Shown piece after piece: positions 11,560 to 23,130 of a DNA stretch of 64,000 nt (position 1 is its first letter; every line of letters begins with the position of its first letter). This stretch comes from Cladopsammia gracilis (Eukaryota > Cnidaria > Anthozoa > Scleractinia > Dendrophylliidae), in assembly GCA_022457155.1 (NCBI GenBank), contig JAJGOT010000342.1, positions 576,001-640,000 of the forward strand. The letters are read 5' to 3'. A model generated the notes under the pieces. The model was not told the DNA's origin. It searched no databases and worked only from the letters and a program-made list of their open reading frames with translations. The position numbers were made by a program, and so were the translations under genes.

Positions 11560-11645
11560 TTTGCTCGTCTTACAGACTGTATTCCGTCGGTTTTCTCCGC
11601 TAAATTAGCTTGATAGCTCTCGGTTAGTGTACAGCTTTCGAAGAG

Positions 11646-11900
11646 GCCCCTTTTATAGGATGCAGAATTTTCATATCACGTATGAGCACAAAACATGAAT
11701 CTCATGTTAAACCTGTTTTCCTTCCAAAGGAAGGAAGCTTTTATTATGGTGGTGCGAAAAAACTGATACAAATCATTGCAACCGAAGAAAAAGATTACTT
11801 TACCCTGGGACTATATCTCGTAAACATAACATTGACTCTTGGTTGTACGGATCACTCTTTTCATCCACAGACTCAGAAATTGAGGGCTTATTTCTACATG
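11646..11900 (-). promoter_or_regulatory. TATA promoter and conserved 5' flank of the left FGF-like gene
   Basis: On the minus strand CCTATAAAAGGGGCC (about 11659-11645) is a canonical TATA box, about 90 bp before the exon 1 ATG. Upstream of it (11660-11900 here), blocks such as ATGATTTGTATCAGTTTT and the CATCCACAGACTC block (read on the plus strand) recur in the same order in the copies at 18612-18870, about 29900-30150 (decayed) and 39265-39765. Conservation at this distance suggests core and proximal promoter function. Confidence 0.65.
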
Positions 11901-11972
11901 GATATGTTGTGGTGCAATTTTGTCTTTGGTGAAATTTTCTTTTCCCTTATTTTGAGGTATGGTAATGTATGA

Positions 11973-12640
11973 TAATGTGTGATAATGAGTTTTTAACAAA
12001 GGAAAAGAAAATTTGCACCAAGGATAAAATTGCACCACAACACATACGCTTACATCCTCTTAACTCAGCAACTTAATGCCACGATGGTATCTTACGACTT
12101 GTGTCGAAAACCGAAAAACCTCACATGGGATGTTAAATCATATATCCTCTTATTCCTCTTTATCTTTACTACTTTACATATTTAGGAAAAAACAAAAGTA
12201 TCCGTTTCTGTAAATAAAGTACATATGTGCTACAGAAACGTTCAAAAGGGAACAAAACAAACAAAAACGTCGAATGACTGCTTTCATTGTTACGCCAAAC
12301 GATTACAATCGAAGTATCGGCTCTTGGTTCCAAATAAAATTAATACAAAATAGCCAGAAACTCTACGTGGGTTTTTCTCTCGTAGTTTAGCCTTACATAG
12401 ATAGTTAAAAAAATTAAATACATTACAGCCAGAGGCTACTTTCACAATAATTATTTACAACTATTAACATTTAACAACAATTGAAGATAAATATTTTTTA
12501 TTGTAGTAGGGAGAAGGCAATAACTGATAACGACCTATATACTATGATGATAATAACAGAATAAATAAAAACACATATATTCTAATGACGAGGAACTGGA
12601 AGTCATTCAGCGTAAAAGTTTTGAGTTTAACATGCCTACG
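11973..12640. other. no gene seen; upstream flank repeated at 18.9-19.5 kb
   Basis: Short blocks, such as the GATGTTAAATC and CCTCTTTATCTTTACT region, match 19370-19425. It therefore belongs to the duplicated promoter-flank unit. No splice-flanked frame is apparent. Confidence 0.45.
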
Positions 12641-12756
12641 CAACACGTGATAGGATGTCGTAATAATAATAATCTACTTCCGCTTCCGGCGGGACAGAAG
12701 TTACGGTTACATTGTTAATTAACCGTTCAATAAGTGTATCCATTTCCACTGAGTCG

Positions 12757-12940
12757 CTATTCTTTATTTTCGAATTGCCCATAATACACTTTGTTTGCCC
12801 CCAACATTTTGCATAAACTATTGTTTTGAAATGCTCTCGGGGAATATGTAGTCCTCCCAAAAGCATTTCAAAACAATAGTTTATGCAAAATTTGGGGGGC
12901 AAACAAAGTGTATTATGGGCAATTCGAAAATAGAGAATAG
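12757..12940. mobile_element. foldback MITE, about 80-bp arms
   Basis: The left arm CTATTCTTTATTTTCGAATT and the right arm AATTCGAAAATAGAGAATAG are inverted and stay nearly identical for about 80 bp around a loop of roughly 25 bp near 12836-12861. No coding capacity. Confidence 0.85.
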
Positions 12941-13138
12941 CATAATAAATCAGCAGTTAATATTAATGGACCTGTAAGGATTTTCTACTTAACCGCGGTC
13001 TAACGAGAGAAATTTGCAAAAGTTAAGCAAAGTACTTAAAAGTTAAGGTTGTCATTTTCACTGTTTAAAGTTTAATATATTGCCAATACACTGTCAATTT
13101 ACCAAACGTTTTGAAAGTTTACCAAAAAAGTTCTAAAG

Positions 13139-13420
13139 CATTTAAAAACTGTGAACTGCAGAATTGTCGGCGCCATTTGCCAACATAATTTTGATCAGTT
13201 TTCAACGGAAAAAAGCTCATCATTTTGAGAAAAATTAAAAGATAGTAACGTCACTATTTTTTATACATCCTTGCACATATTTTCATTTAATATTAAATAA
13301 AATCCCACTAAAAAATCCCACATTAAAAACTGTGAACTGCAGAATTGTCGGCGCCATTTGCCAACATAATTTTGATCAGGCGCAAAGAATTTTGATCAGT
13401 TTTCAGCGGAAAAAAGCTCA
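13139..13420. repeat. direct duplication of an 80-bp block
   Basis: The block beginning AAAAACTGTGAACTGCAG at about 13142 recurs at about 13325, 183 bp later, with one small extra duplication of AATTTTGATCAG in the second copy. Confidence 0.8.
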
Positions 13421-14042
13421 AAAAACCCGGGGGGTTAGCATTCTAGTGATTCTTGTGTGATTGGGTGCAGTTTCAAACACGTTTTGCAGTTTCAGATGAG
13501 TTTTATGGATTTATAATACGGCGTGTCCAATAAGACATACCGTATACAAGGATGGTGTTATAAATGTACCAGTAAACAACAAAGTGAGCCGGATTTGAAA
13601 ACGTATCAGTTAGAGAACGCCCCAGGCTAAAGTAGACCTTGATAAGTTTATCGTCTTTTGATTCTTATCATCAAAATGTAGTAGTCACGTCACGGTCATT
13701 CGTATAACCTACTGTCGACATGAATTTATATTTTTTCCCATGGCACTTCTGATCGGTGATTTGAAAAACATCCCACAAGAATCGTCCAAAATTAAATAGA
13801 GGTCAACCTTTTCAGAAATAAATTGAATGCTGTGACTTAAACCAGTACAATGATGTGGCAGTTAACAAAAAGACTCCTATCTGTGTTGATTTAATGCAAA
13901 AGTAAACATGTTTACAGTATAATATAGCGTGCAGTGCGTGGTGGGATGCCATAATGTTAACAATCTATTTCCTCTTCCGGCGAATCTATTTCTAAACGGA
14001 TCTGTAACTCCGAATGTTGCGAACCGATTGTCAAGTTAAATA

Positions 14043-14627
14043 CAGTGGAACTCCGATATAATGATATGCCAAGGGAGCAGTGAAATTATATCGTTATATC
14101 GAGACTCCCGATATAACGATATGGCCGTAATGCGTTTTGTCACAAGAAGGAGTCAAAGATACTAAAACTGAGAATGAGAACTATTAAATTACAAGGAGGA
14201 TAAAGAGGCATCGTAAACTGAAAGCTGTTGACAGAAACGTTACTGATTACTATACTCGATTGATGTAATGTTACTGTATTAAATTCAATGTTTTGCTTAA
14301 ATTGTAACTGTGTACTGATACTGTAATATCGTTATATCGCGGAAGATTTTACGCTCCGTGCGGTAAATTCTCATCGTTATATCGGGAATATCGTTATATC
14401 GAAGATCGTTATATCGGGGTTCTGTCCCATACATTTTACTGTAACTTTTGCCGCGACATAGTCACCTTTTTGGCCCGGACAAGCTGTCTGAATTGGCACA
14501 GGATCGTTGTGGTTGGAGGAAGCTTGTAGTCGCCTGCTCTGCAGCCGACAGATGATGATGATGAGTATGTTCATCGTTATACCGGGGATATCGTTATATC
14601 GAGGATCGTTACATCGAGGTTCCACTG
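14043..14627. mobile_element. pogo/Tigger-like non-autonomous element (585 bp)
   Basis: The ends are CAGTGGAACTCCGATATAA and CGAGGTTCCACTG, with TA on both sides (14041-14042, 14628-14629). ATATCGTTATATCG motifs repeat in both orientations near both ends. A CAGTGGAACC terminus with TA duplication is typical of pogo/Tigger. No transposase frame is seen. Confidence 0.85.
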
Positions 14628-14959
14628 TATATCGATTTTTCTTCAATAAAAAGCTGTAACGCATTACAATTCGTTATGATACAGTGCTAGTTTAATTAGA
14701 ATTTGAAAAATTGAGCTTGTATTTTAATCGCCTGCAAGACTGAAAAAGTTTTGAAAACATTGCGTAATTCTTCCCTCACACATGACAATCCGTTAGCGGC
14801 TTACCGACGGAACAATTTAATGGCTTAATGGTCCTTTCAAAGCATTTTTACTGAGCTTATTACAAAGTTTAAGATAGAAAGTGCGTCGCACTTAAAGAAT
14901 GAGAGATGTGTTAAATGGGGTCATGAAGAAATCATTGCCATATCGAGGCATCATTAGTC

Positions 14960-15670
14960 TTAATGTCCCACCCAGAAACCCAGCTAGGTGGAGGAGGGAA
15001 CAGGCGCCATTGTTTGCGAAGCGAATTTCTTCTAACCCTATACCGTCCAAGGAAGGCATTTCAAGGCTTAGTTTTTAGGGTATCAATAATATCGCCACGG
15101 TATTCATTAGACCACACAGTTTTAATGTTTCAATTGAGGTCCTAATAATATATGTACCCGAATGTTTTAAACTGTACATACAAACCATTATTTACTTCGA
15201 AATCGGTCCCTCCGCCATAGGCGCAAGGCTCAAACAAAGATACAGCTACTAGCATTGGCCAATAGTCACGAAAACTTTCATTGCTATTCATTCAACGCTT
15301 AGTTTAAGGGTGTTATTAATATCCCCACGGTATTCAAAAGGACACTGGCACAGTTGATTTACTGTTTGTAGTGAGGTCCTAAATACTGAAATAATTCGCT
15401 TGATGTTTTTAACATATAGATAGCCTTTAATAGATAGCCTTTATTTTAAAACGATAATTATCAAAGCTAAAAAAGAAAGCTTGTGGGATCGTTTGTACCT
15501 AAAAAGCTAATACATCTATAAACATTTAGAGCGAGAATGTCTACAATTACATATACCCGGATGTTTTAAACTGTACATACAAACCATTATTTACTTTGAA
15601 AATAATCTGTCGGCATCGGTCCCGCCGCCATAGGCGCAGGCGCAAGGCACAAACAGAGACTGAAGAACAG
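14960..15670. other. no gene seen
   Basis: AT-rich, with small repeated blocks: GTATTCATTAGACCACACAG near 15099 and GTATTCAAAAGGACACTGG near 15330, plus the block ACCCGGATGTTTTAAACTGT shared by about 15155 and 15556. These indicate a local direct duplication of about 400 bp (15150-15210 with 15550-15620). Confidence 0.5.
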
Positions 15671-15857
15671 AGGCCCTGCCAAGGTAAATTCCGACAGGCG
15701 ACATGACCCAAAAAGTAGCAACAGCACGTAAAATGAAATCGCGACAAAAGACAAATGTTCGTTCAATTTCTGACAGCAACGTGAAACATTGATAAAACAC
15801 CGACACGAGACATTTTAAAATTCAGACAAGCGACAAGGGACCCCTCGATGCTGGCCT
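15671..15857. mobile_element. short MITE related to 24489-24864
   Basis: It starts AGGCCCTGCCAAGGTAAATT and contains GACAGGCGACATGACC. These match the reverse complement of the right end of the 24489-24864 element. The right end reads GATGCTGGCCT. A target-site duplication is not clear here. Confidence 0.55.
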
Positions 15858-16376
15858 TTCACTTCGAGAAGTTTTCAAGTAAATACTGAAAAAAGCGAAT
15901 ATAATATTTCACAAGAAGTGACTAACGTTAGGAAGGCCACGTTTTTCTTCGACTTTACCAGTCAAATTTGTGTGTATCTCTGACCCAATTCAGCGGGATT
16001 GCTCTTATTTACGCACGTTTTGGCTACGGACGTTCGCCAAAGAAAGAAGAATTGAAGTACATTATTTTCGGGAGAAGATAATCGATTATAAAGGGTCTGT
16101 CACTTTGTTGATCCTTTTCATTTGTTATTAATCTCTCAATTTATACGCAGAAGTATCGCCTATGTATCAAGCAAAATCAACTCGTTCCAAAAAAGACTAT
16201 ATTTATAGTTTGCACTTTTCTCCGGAGTGCTACGCAGAATTGGGTGCGAAAATGGCCTGGTTTTCTTCAAGACCCTTTTTTGAAGAAAACGGCCATTTTC
16301 ACGATTCAGGAAAATCCTACGTCCCTGAGCAACTACATGAAGCGCGTCTGAAAGAAAACATCCGTCGTCCATGTTC

Positions 16377-16876
16377 CCCCCGGGGGGGGGGGGGGGGTAC
16401 TTGGGTCAACTTTTGCTGGGTATGTGCCGCTGGCTTCTCAGAGCCCCTACCCCATTATAGTCTATTCTGTGGCCAATTATAGACCCCATCTTAGTCACTT
16501 GAGTAAACGTAAATTTCGCAATCCCAACTTAGTCACTTTCTGTTTAGCTATCTACCTTGAGTTCGGAACCGGAACCCGTTTAACTAGGTCATCCTCAAAT
16601 GGATTGACACATTTATTAAATGTAGAAGACTTTACTCTTCACCTACAAACCTTCTGGTACATTTGTTAACCGAAAATATTTACAAGCTAAAACTACCCAA
16701 AAAAATACTTGCCAGAATTTTCTTACCCCAAAAAAATCCCTACAATTTGCGACCCCATTCTAGTAACCCTTTTGAAAATGCAACCCCATTATAGTCAATC
16801 CAGTCGTGAAAATGCGACCCCATCCAGCGGCACATCCCCATTAGCCCATTACTAGGAAGTACCTCCCCCCCCGGGG
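16377..16876. mobile_element. hAT-like MITE with CCCGGGGGGG ends and 8-bp duplication
   Basis: The 8-bp direct repeat CCATGTTC (16369-16376 and 16877-16884) flanks a 500-bp element. Its GC-rich inverted ends include GTGCCGCTGG on the left and CCAGCGGCAC on the right. The interior holds ACCCCATTATAGTC-type units. An 8-bp duplication is typical of hAT elements. The family also includes 18981-19374. Confidence 0.8.
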
Positions 16877-16990
16877 CCATGTTCATGCCGGGTGAGGAAA
16901 ATAAATCTGAAGAACTTGAAGGATACGCCACACAAAAAAGAACTAGCCGAGCCTTGTCGAAACTAACTGCGCATAGGATGAGTAATATAA

Positions 16991-17638
16991 CAAAACATTC
17001 AAGGGAGCTTATTCACTGTAGAATGCTATAGTTGTCTTTCCTATCGATCCTTATCTGTTGCTGCTGTCACTGATCATGCAGGAACAACCGTAGATGAGCG
17101 GGAACGCACGAAAGAGAAAACAGTTGATCAAGAAAGCCCATCAGCAAGTAGCAAGATGAAAGTAAGACTCAAGAGGCCTGACTTACAATGGGTGAGAATG
17201 AAAATAGCATACCGTGTTGTGAATTAAAAGCCAACAAGGGGACACAAAAATGACTACGCTGTCCCATCTTAGCTGTCGTGCGTACTAATGCACTCAACAG
17301 GTTATACTATACTCTTTTAACTACTCCTGGAAATTCACCCGGGGAAAGGGTGCCTGGGGAAATTCATTGATTCTCAGTGTTGTCTATGCATTTGTTTAGG
17401 TCAGCTGTACCTAAATTTCTCCAAAGACAAAAACACTACTCGACAGTTCTACTCAGAACGAATCTTCAAACTGCTGTCAACTACAATTCCGGAGGACAAC
17501 CAACTGGATGCATCTAAACTGCAACTTCCGGCGTTTTCCGAAGAAGAACTGTTTCAGGACCATGATGTAGACGATGAGGACTACAACCTATCCCTAGAGT
17601 CAGAGAGAGACGACGACGAAAAAGAATTCACTTATTAA
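16991..17638 (+). CDS. candidate two-exon coding segment, function unknown
   Basis: A frame open from 16991 to 17191 contains TTVDERERTKEK, SPSASSKMKV and RLKRPDLQW, then meets a consensus donor, G/GTGAGA. After a 213-bp gap, CAG at 17402-17404 opens a 77-codon frame to TAA at 17638, starting LYLNFSKDKNTTRQFY. It ends in an acidic tail (DVDDEDYNL, SERDDDEKEFTY). Donor and acceptor are both phase 0, so the two frames join cleanly. The composition looks coding, but the start is unknown. An overlapping frame from 16879 (MFMPGEENKSEELEG) is one base out of register and may be the true 5' end broken by a frameshift. I do not recognise the protein. It lies just after a hAT-like MITE whose duplicated target contains an ATG. 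Confidence 0.4.
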
Positions 17639-18480
17639 ATTCCGAACGGTAAGAACATAAAGGTGAATAAAAAATGTAAGCGTTGCTGAATTCATAAACA
17701 TCCATATTTTATGATACTTTCCAAGTTACTCGAATATTTCACGGGAAAATTATCAAGTTACGCAGTTTGCCTAGTTTTACTTTCTTTTTTAAGGTTTCTT
17801 TTATGCGCCACAATATCATTTGAAAATCGTCACAGCTTCTCACTTCCCACGCATGAGGTAACTCGCGACGACGATTGCCTTGGCCAGCTTTTTATCTTAA
17901 GACAGAAGCGCTCACCGTCTGTAATTATTCAAAATGGCGCAGATTTTGCACATCGCATATTGACATAAAAATGCTCGATTCTTGGCGCCTTCCACCTGAG
18001 CAGGTGCCATGGTTGAGATTAGGTTTGCGTTCGACGTCAGGAGAATGTAATAAGCGAAATTTTGTTATTTCGGTGGCACAGCGTCCCTTCAAACACTGCC
18101 AAACCGCACGTGTTCACCGCCAATGTCCGAAGTAATTCGGCCCAAAGCCAAACTCTCGCCATGACAGTGATAAAATGATCAAACTAGCAAAGTTTCAAGT
18201 CTTTCCCAAACTTTACCTGGTCGGTATAAATTCGTTAACGAGTTTCATGCAATTTTCTTTGTCTCTTTTCGAATCTGTTGTTTCGTGGTTATAACCAGTA
18301 CGGTTGAATAACTAAATGTAAAACTTGAATGTAATTGTAACCTTTAGAAAATAGTCTTCATGCAATGAATACCACAAAACTCTTTATCAATAAAATTAGT
18401 CTTAATTTCATCTTTTATACATCAAAAGAAAAATTTGCTTCATTCCGTGAACTAAAACAAAGATAACTTTTAAACGCAAC
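17639..18480. other. no gene seen
   Basis: A frame at 17711-17968 (plus) starts with a hydrophobic stretch but lacks supporting splice sites or a repeat partner. From about 18120 onward the sequence matches the intron-1 side of the left FGF-like gene unit, for example ATTCGGCCCAAAGCCAAACT. Confidence 0.4.
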
Positions 18481-18496
18481 AACTTTTTGTACTTAC

Positions 18497-18900
18497 AACT
18501 AAACGCTGGCGAAGAGTGTCCATTTTGCTATTCTTATTCTTTGGTTTTCTCTGCCTAAACTGGCTTGATAGCTCTCGATCAGTGTAGAGATGTATTGGAA
18601 GCTACGAAGATCCCCCTTTTATAGGGTGGGGAATCTTCATACCGCCTATGACAAGGAATGAAGCTTTTTTCCGGTCGTGGTGTGCGATAAAACTGATACA
18701 AATCATTGCTTCCGTAGTAAAATATTACTTTACCCTTCCACGCCGAAGTTCCACTTCCAAAACCGGAATCAGTATATTTTTCAAACATAACATTGAAAGA
18801 CAAAAGTACTCTTGGTAGAACGGATCACTCTTTTGGATTTCATCCACAGATAAATTGAGGGCTGATTTCTACATGTATAAACGTACAGCATCTTAACTGA
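18497..18900 (-). promoter_or_regulatory. second promoter plus exon-1 block of the FGF-like gene family
   Basis: On the minus strand this contains CCCTATAAAAGGGGG (TATA, about 18626-18612), a leader, and the intact nine-codon exon MDTLRQRLV (18523-18497) followed by GTAAGT in phase 0. Its upstream flank matches 11660-11900. No copies of exons 2-4 are seen between it and the left gene's own exon 1. It could therefore be an alternative first exon splicing to 8733-8550, or an orphan duplicate. Confidence 0.6.
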
Positions 18901-18980
18901 GCAACTCAATGCCACGCCCTGGTTTGCGATGGTATCTTACTGTACATCTTGTGTCGAGAACCATTTGTGGGAGGTTAAAG

Positions 18981-19374
18981 CCCGGGGGGGGGAGTTCTCA
19001 ACAAAGTTTTGTACGGGGATGCTCCGCCCGGAAGTCCAAACCCTTACCCTTTCATATACTGTTTTTGACAGAAAAGGTACCCCTTTCATATACCTTTCAT
19101 TGAAAATGGTACCCCTTTCATATAGCCTTAACGTGCGTCTGTTTGATATATTTTATGAGACGCGTTTTATAATACTTAAATGGCAGTTTTTCCTGCCTTT
19201 TTTATACTTCAACTCGTGTTTTCGCTACCCTTTCCTATTCTACGTGAAATCCCTACCCTTTCATATACTTCAACTCGTGAAATCCCGACCCTTTCATATA
19301 CCTCCAGCCTCAAAAAGGTACCCCTTTCGGGCGGAGCATAGCATATAGCCCATTATAGGGAGTACCCCCCCGGG
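18981..19374. mobile_element. hAT-like MITE with CCCGGGGGGG ends and 8-bp duplication
   Basis: It is flanked by the 8-bp repeat GGTTAAAG (18973-18980 and 19375-19382). The ends are CCCGGGGGGGGAGT and GTACCCCCCCGGG, with inner inverted matches GGGATGCTCCGCCCGGA and TTCGGGCGGAGCATAGC. Internal units ACCCCTTTCATATA repeat several times. It is non-coding. Confidence 0.85.
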
Positions 19375-19896
19375 GGTTAAAGAACATCCTCTTCGTCCTC
19401 TTTACCTTTACTTTATCAGTGCTCAGAAATTCCTTACCGATGCTGTGCTAACTGTGGTTTAATGTTCAGTACGAGTATTAGTCGCAAAAAGGAATTTTAA
19501 TGGCCTTCAAGAATAACGTTGTTTTGGAATGAGTACACTGCCGTATTGATGTTTGTTCAGTTACAAATGTCACCTCTAGCCGCGTGCCGGCGGAACCATT
19601 TAATGACTTAATGGGACGTCCAAAGCTGGGTAGCTGGTGTTTTTTTGTTTGTTCTTTATTTTGTTACGTCTTGTTTATTTCAGGAAAACACTTCCATGCT
19701 TTCATAATTAGGCTGAAATTTGTTGACTTTGTAGAGGGAGACCGCGATTCAAGATTGAATATTACACTTTCGCGGCAAGACGACCGGGTTGCAGCCATTT
19801 TTAACGAAATAATAGTGTAGTTACGTTTAAGACCAAGCAAACTCACTAAGTTCTTCACGACTTTCAGTCCCGTTTCATTTGTTCACATGCTCTTAA

Positions 19897-20277
19897 AGCC
19901 CCTTTCCCACATACACGAATTTTCGTACGATCGATCACGATTTTGTAATTTTTAAAAATCGCGGTCTACGGTGGCAATTTGCGCGCGAATCACCAAGATG
20001 TTGTTGCGGTCGACCACGGCAACGTTACGGTGGTACTACGATGCTACTACGAAGGTGTTACGTTTGTCTAAGAATATGTTTGTGCTACGATGCACCACGA
20101 TTTTTTTTTTGACATGTCAAAAAACATCGTGGTCCTTTCAGGTGTCGTCACAGTCCATTAAGGCGCACCACGAATTGCTACGGTAGACCACGAATTTCGT
20201 CCCGACGCCACTGCGATTTTTAAAAATTAAAAAATCGTTATCGACCGTACGAAAATTCGTGTATGTGGGAAAGGGGC
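19897..20277. mobile_element. TTAA-flanked element with about 80-bp inverted ends
   Basis: TTAA lies on both sides (19893-19896 and 20278-20281). The ends AGCCCCTTTCCCACATACAC and GTGTATGTGGGAAAGGGGC are inverted and extend for about 80 bp. The middle is rich in CACCACGA/TCGTGGT motifs. TTAA target use points to a piggyBac-like mover. Confidence 0.75.
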
Positions 20278-20361
20278 TTAAAAGAGTGACATGAACATAC
20301 TAAACTCTAAGCGGTAGCTTTTCATGTCTTTTACCTTCACCGACTTATCGAGTGCACTTAA

Positions 20362-21430
20362 AGGAGCTGTCATGGGGTTTTGACGTTTTTGAGCCAAAAT
20401 GCCCCAAATTAAATCTAAGTACCTTTCCCAAACACAAAATGCTTATACAAGGCTAAGAGGAAGATATCAAGTGAATTTGCGAAAAGAAAACAACCAAATG
20501 AATAAGAGTTTTAGCGAGCTTTTCAAGACGCAAAGCGATAAACCTGAAAAATGAGACAAAAAATTAGACGGAACTGGAAGTCGTGTAGACCACAGTTTTC
20601 AATGCGTCTAGCACGTTTCGTTTAAGGCATGGTTTGACTCTGATTGAGGTTATAAGAACCTTGTCAGTCTCTCAGAGCCTTGCATTGTATTTCTATTCTG
20701 AGTAATTAGAGATAAGGTAGATGGAGGTGAAGTAGTGTATATGTTATCAAATTGAACTTTGGGGTTTTTCCAGTTGGTGTGTTTTGTTGTGGTTCGCTTT
20801 ATTCGCACCAAATATAATAATAATAATAATTTTTACCATTATTCCTCTGGTTTAACATTCTAGTGATTCTTGTGTGATTGGGTATAGTTTCCAACATGTT
20901 TTTCAAGGCACAAAGCGATAAACTTGAAAAATGAGTCTTTGAAGACCACGACAAAAAAATTAGACGGAACTGGAAGTCGTGTAGACCATATTTTTCAATG
21001 CGTCTAGCACGTTTCGTTTTAGGCGTGGTTTGGCTATAATTGAGATATTGACAACCTTTTTCTCTCAGAGCCTCGCATTGTGTTTCTATTCTAAGTCATT
21101 AGAGATAAGGTATATGGATCTGAAGTAGTATAAATGTTTTCAAATTACACTTGGACGTTTTCCAGTTGGTGTGTTTTGTTGTGGTTCGCTTTATTCGCAC
21201 CAAAGTCAAAAAGAGAATTGGATATAATTTTTACCATAAGTTATTCTTCTGGTTTATCATTCTAGTGATTCTTGTGTGATTGGGTATAGTTTCCAACATG
21301 ATTTGCAGTTTCAGATGAATTTTATGGATTTTTAATATATACGGTGTGTCCAATGAGACATATGGGATGATGTTACAAATGTACTAGTAAACCACAAAAT
21401 GAGATTTGAAAAAGATTAAAACAGTCACGT
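20362..21430. mobile_element. TTAA-type element with internal 400-bp tandem duplication
   Basis: TTAA (20358-20361) precedes AGGAGCTGTC, the end shared with 25170-26050 and 26688-27574. The block TTAGACGGAACTGGAAGTCG to AGTTTCCAACATG occurs twice in tandem (about 20555-20900 and 20955-21300). The right terminus is not recognisable. Confidence 0.6.
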
Positions 21431-21520
21431 TTTAGTGGAAAGGCTGTATTAAGTATCCGGAAAGATCAGGGCCGGAACGCTCCAGGATACGTATGTTAGA
21501 CAAAGGTATAAACTAGACCT

Positions 21521-21725
21521 TCATAGAGTCAATGAAGGGGACGTGTAGTGTAGTTCTAACTTTTGACTCTGTTAACAGAATCCTATTGTGTGACCATTCA
21601 AATGAAACCTATTAAGCAGGACTTTTCCATGGTACCATTTGTTTTACAATATTTTACAAAATGAAATTTAGGATATTTCCCTGAATTTAGATTTTTCGCA
21701 CTCTGCTTTTGGGAGATAAGAGGTT
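21521..21725. mobile_element. single-monomer member of the minisatellite MITE family
   Basis: It contains one copy of the unit (TTCTAACTTTTGACTCTGTT to CCATGGTACCATTTG), followed by the same right flank (TTTACAATATTTTACAAAAT, TTTCGCACTCTG) seen after the arrays at 2.7 and 5.4 kb. It is probably the unexpanded form. Partial reverse copies of the right half lie at about 22030-22115 and 23598-23690. Confidence 0.7.
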
Positions 21726-22965
21726 AATGTAATGTAATGTTAATACGGAAAGTGAATTGCTGTGCAGCTTCTCCGTAACAGCTCCATTAAAAAAGCGGCC
21801 CGCCAGAAACGGAAATTGATTGTTATCATTACGGCATCACAGAGTACACTATATGTGAACCCGTTTACTTTTGCGTTTTATCAACAAAGACATGAGTCTT
21901 TTTGGCAACCGCCACTTGATTATGCTCAAACGTTTTCAAATTCATTCCTGAAATATGTAGTTTTTTCTGTTCTCATCACTGAAGTTGAGTTTGTAAGTGA
22001 AAGGATGACGTCTATTGTGGAATATTAAGTGCGGAAAATCAAAATTCAGGAAAAATCTAGAATTCAATTTTATAAAATATTGGAAAACAAATGGTACCAT
22101 GCAAAAATGTTTCGAAATGAGTACAAAACCGCATTCACGTAGTGGGACTCAGTATTCCTTCGCACATGGCGGCGTTCTGTGGAGGCTTGCCGACGGAACC
22201 AGTGAAAGACTAATGGTCCCATCAAATCATATTTACTTAGCCTATTCAAAGCCCTGTTTAAGGCAGGAAGTTTTAGATAGAAAGTGCGTCCGCACGCGAA
22301 AGATTGAAAGATGCGGTAAATGGGGTCAAGAAGAAGTCATACTGGGTTCATTAACATAACAAACCTGTTAAGGGGGATTAACGCCGATTTGTTGATTTGT
22401 TTCAATAAAAAGCTCAGTGTTCAGTCATTCGCTATGATGCTGTTGCTAGCTGTGATTCTTTAGAAACCGCAAAATGGAATTTTAATGGCATGCAAGAATA
22501 ATGTTTTGAATTTAGTACAATACCGTATTCTTGTTTGTTCAGTTCCAAATGGCGCCTCTAGAGGCATACTGGCGGAACTGATTTAATAGCTTTATGGTCC
22601 ATTCAAGGCTGTCTGTTTTTGGCATTTCAGGAAAACAGTTCAATTTTGTCATAATTAGGCTGAATTTTTTTTCCTTTGTAGAGGAAGACCGCGATTCAGG
22701 ATTCAGATTTACACCTAACGGCAAGACGACTGGGTTGCAGCCATGTTTTATCGAAGTAGTAGACTAGTGTGAACTCGTACGTGTAAGACCATGCAAATTC
22801 GACTGGCAAGTTCTTCACGACTTCCAGTCGCGTTCAGCGTTTCAATTGTTCACAGTGTCACAGAAACATAATCAAAGTAAACTCTAAGCGGTAGCTTTTT
22901 ATGTCTTCAACCTTCACCGACTAATCGAGTGCATTAAAAGGAACTGTCGCAGTGGGGTTTTTAGG

Positions 22966-23130
22966 TTCCTTCTGTGTGTACCGGAGCACACAGAAGGAAG
23001 CACACATATCGAATTTTCGATTTTGAACTTTTGACTTTGGAAATCGACTTTCGCTTTCCAATTTTCAATTTTGCAAATCGACTTTTGAGTTTGAATTTTG
23101 AATTTTGCAAATCAACTTTCGAATTTTGCT
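22966..23130. repeat. hairpin followed by short-period GAATTTTGCAAATC repeats
   Basis: CCTTCTGTGTG and CACACAGAAGG form an 11-bp stem (22970-22997). It is followed by degenerate units of about 21-24 bp built on GAATTTTGCAAATCGACTTT. Confidence 0.6.
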
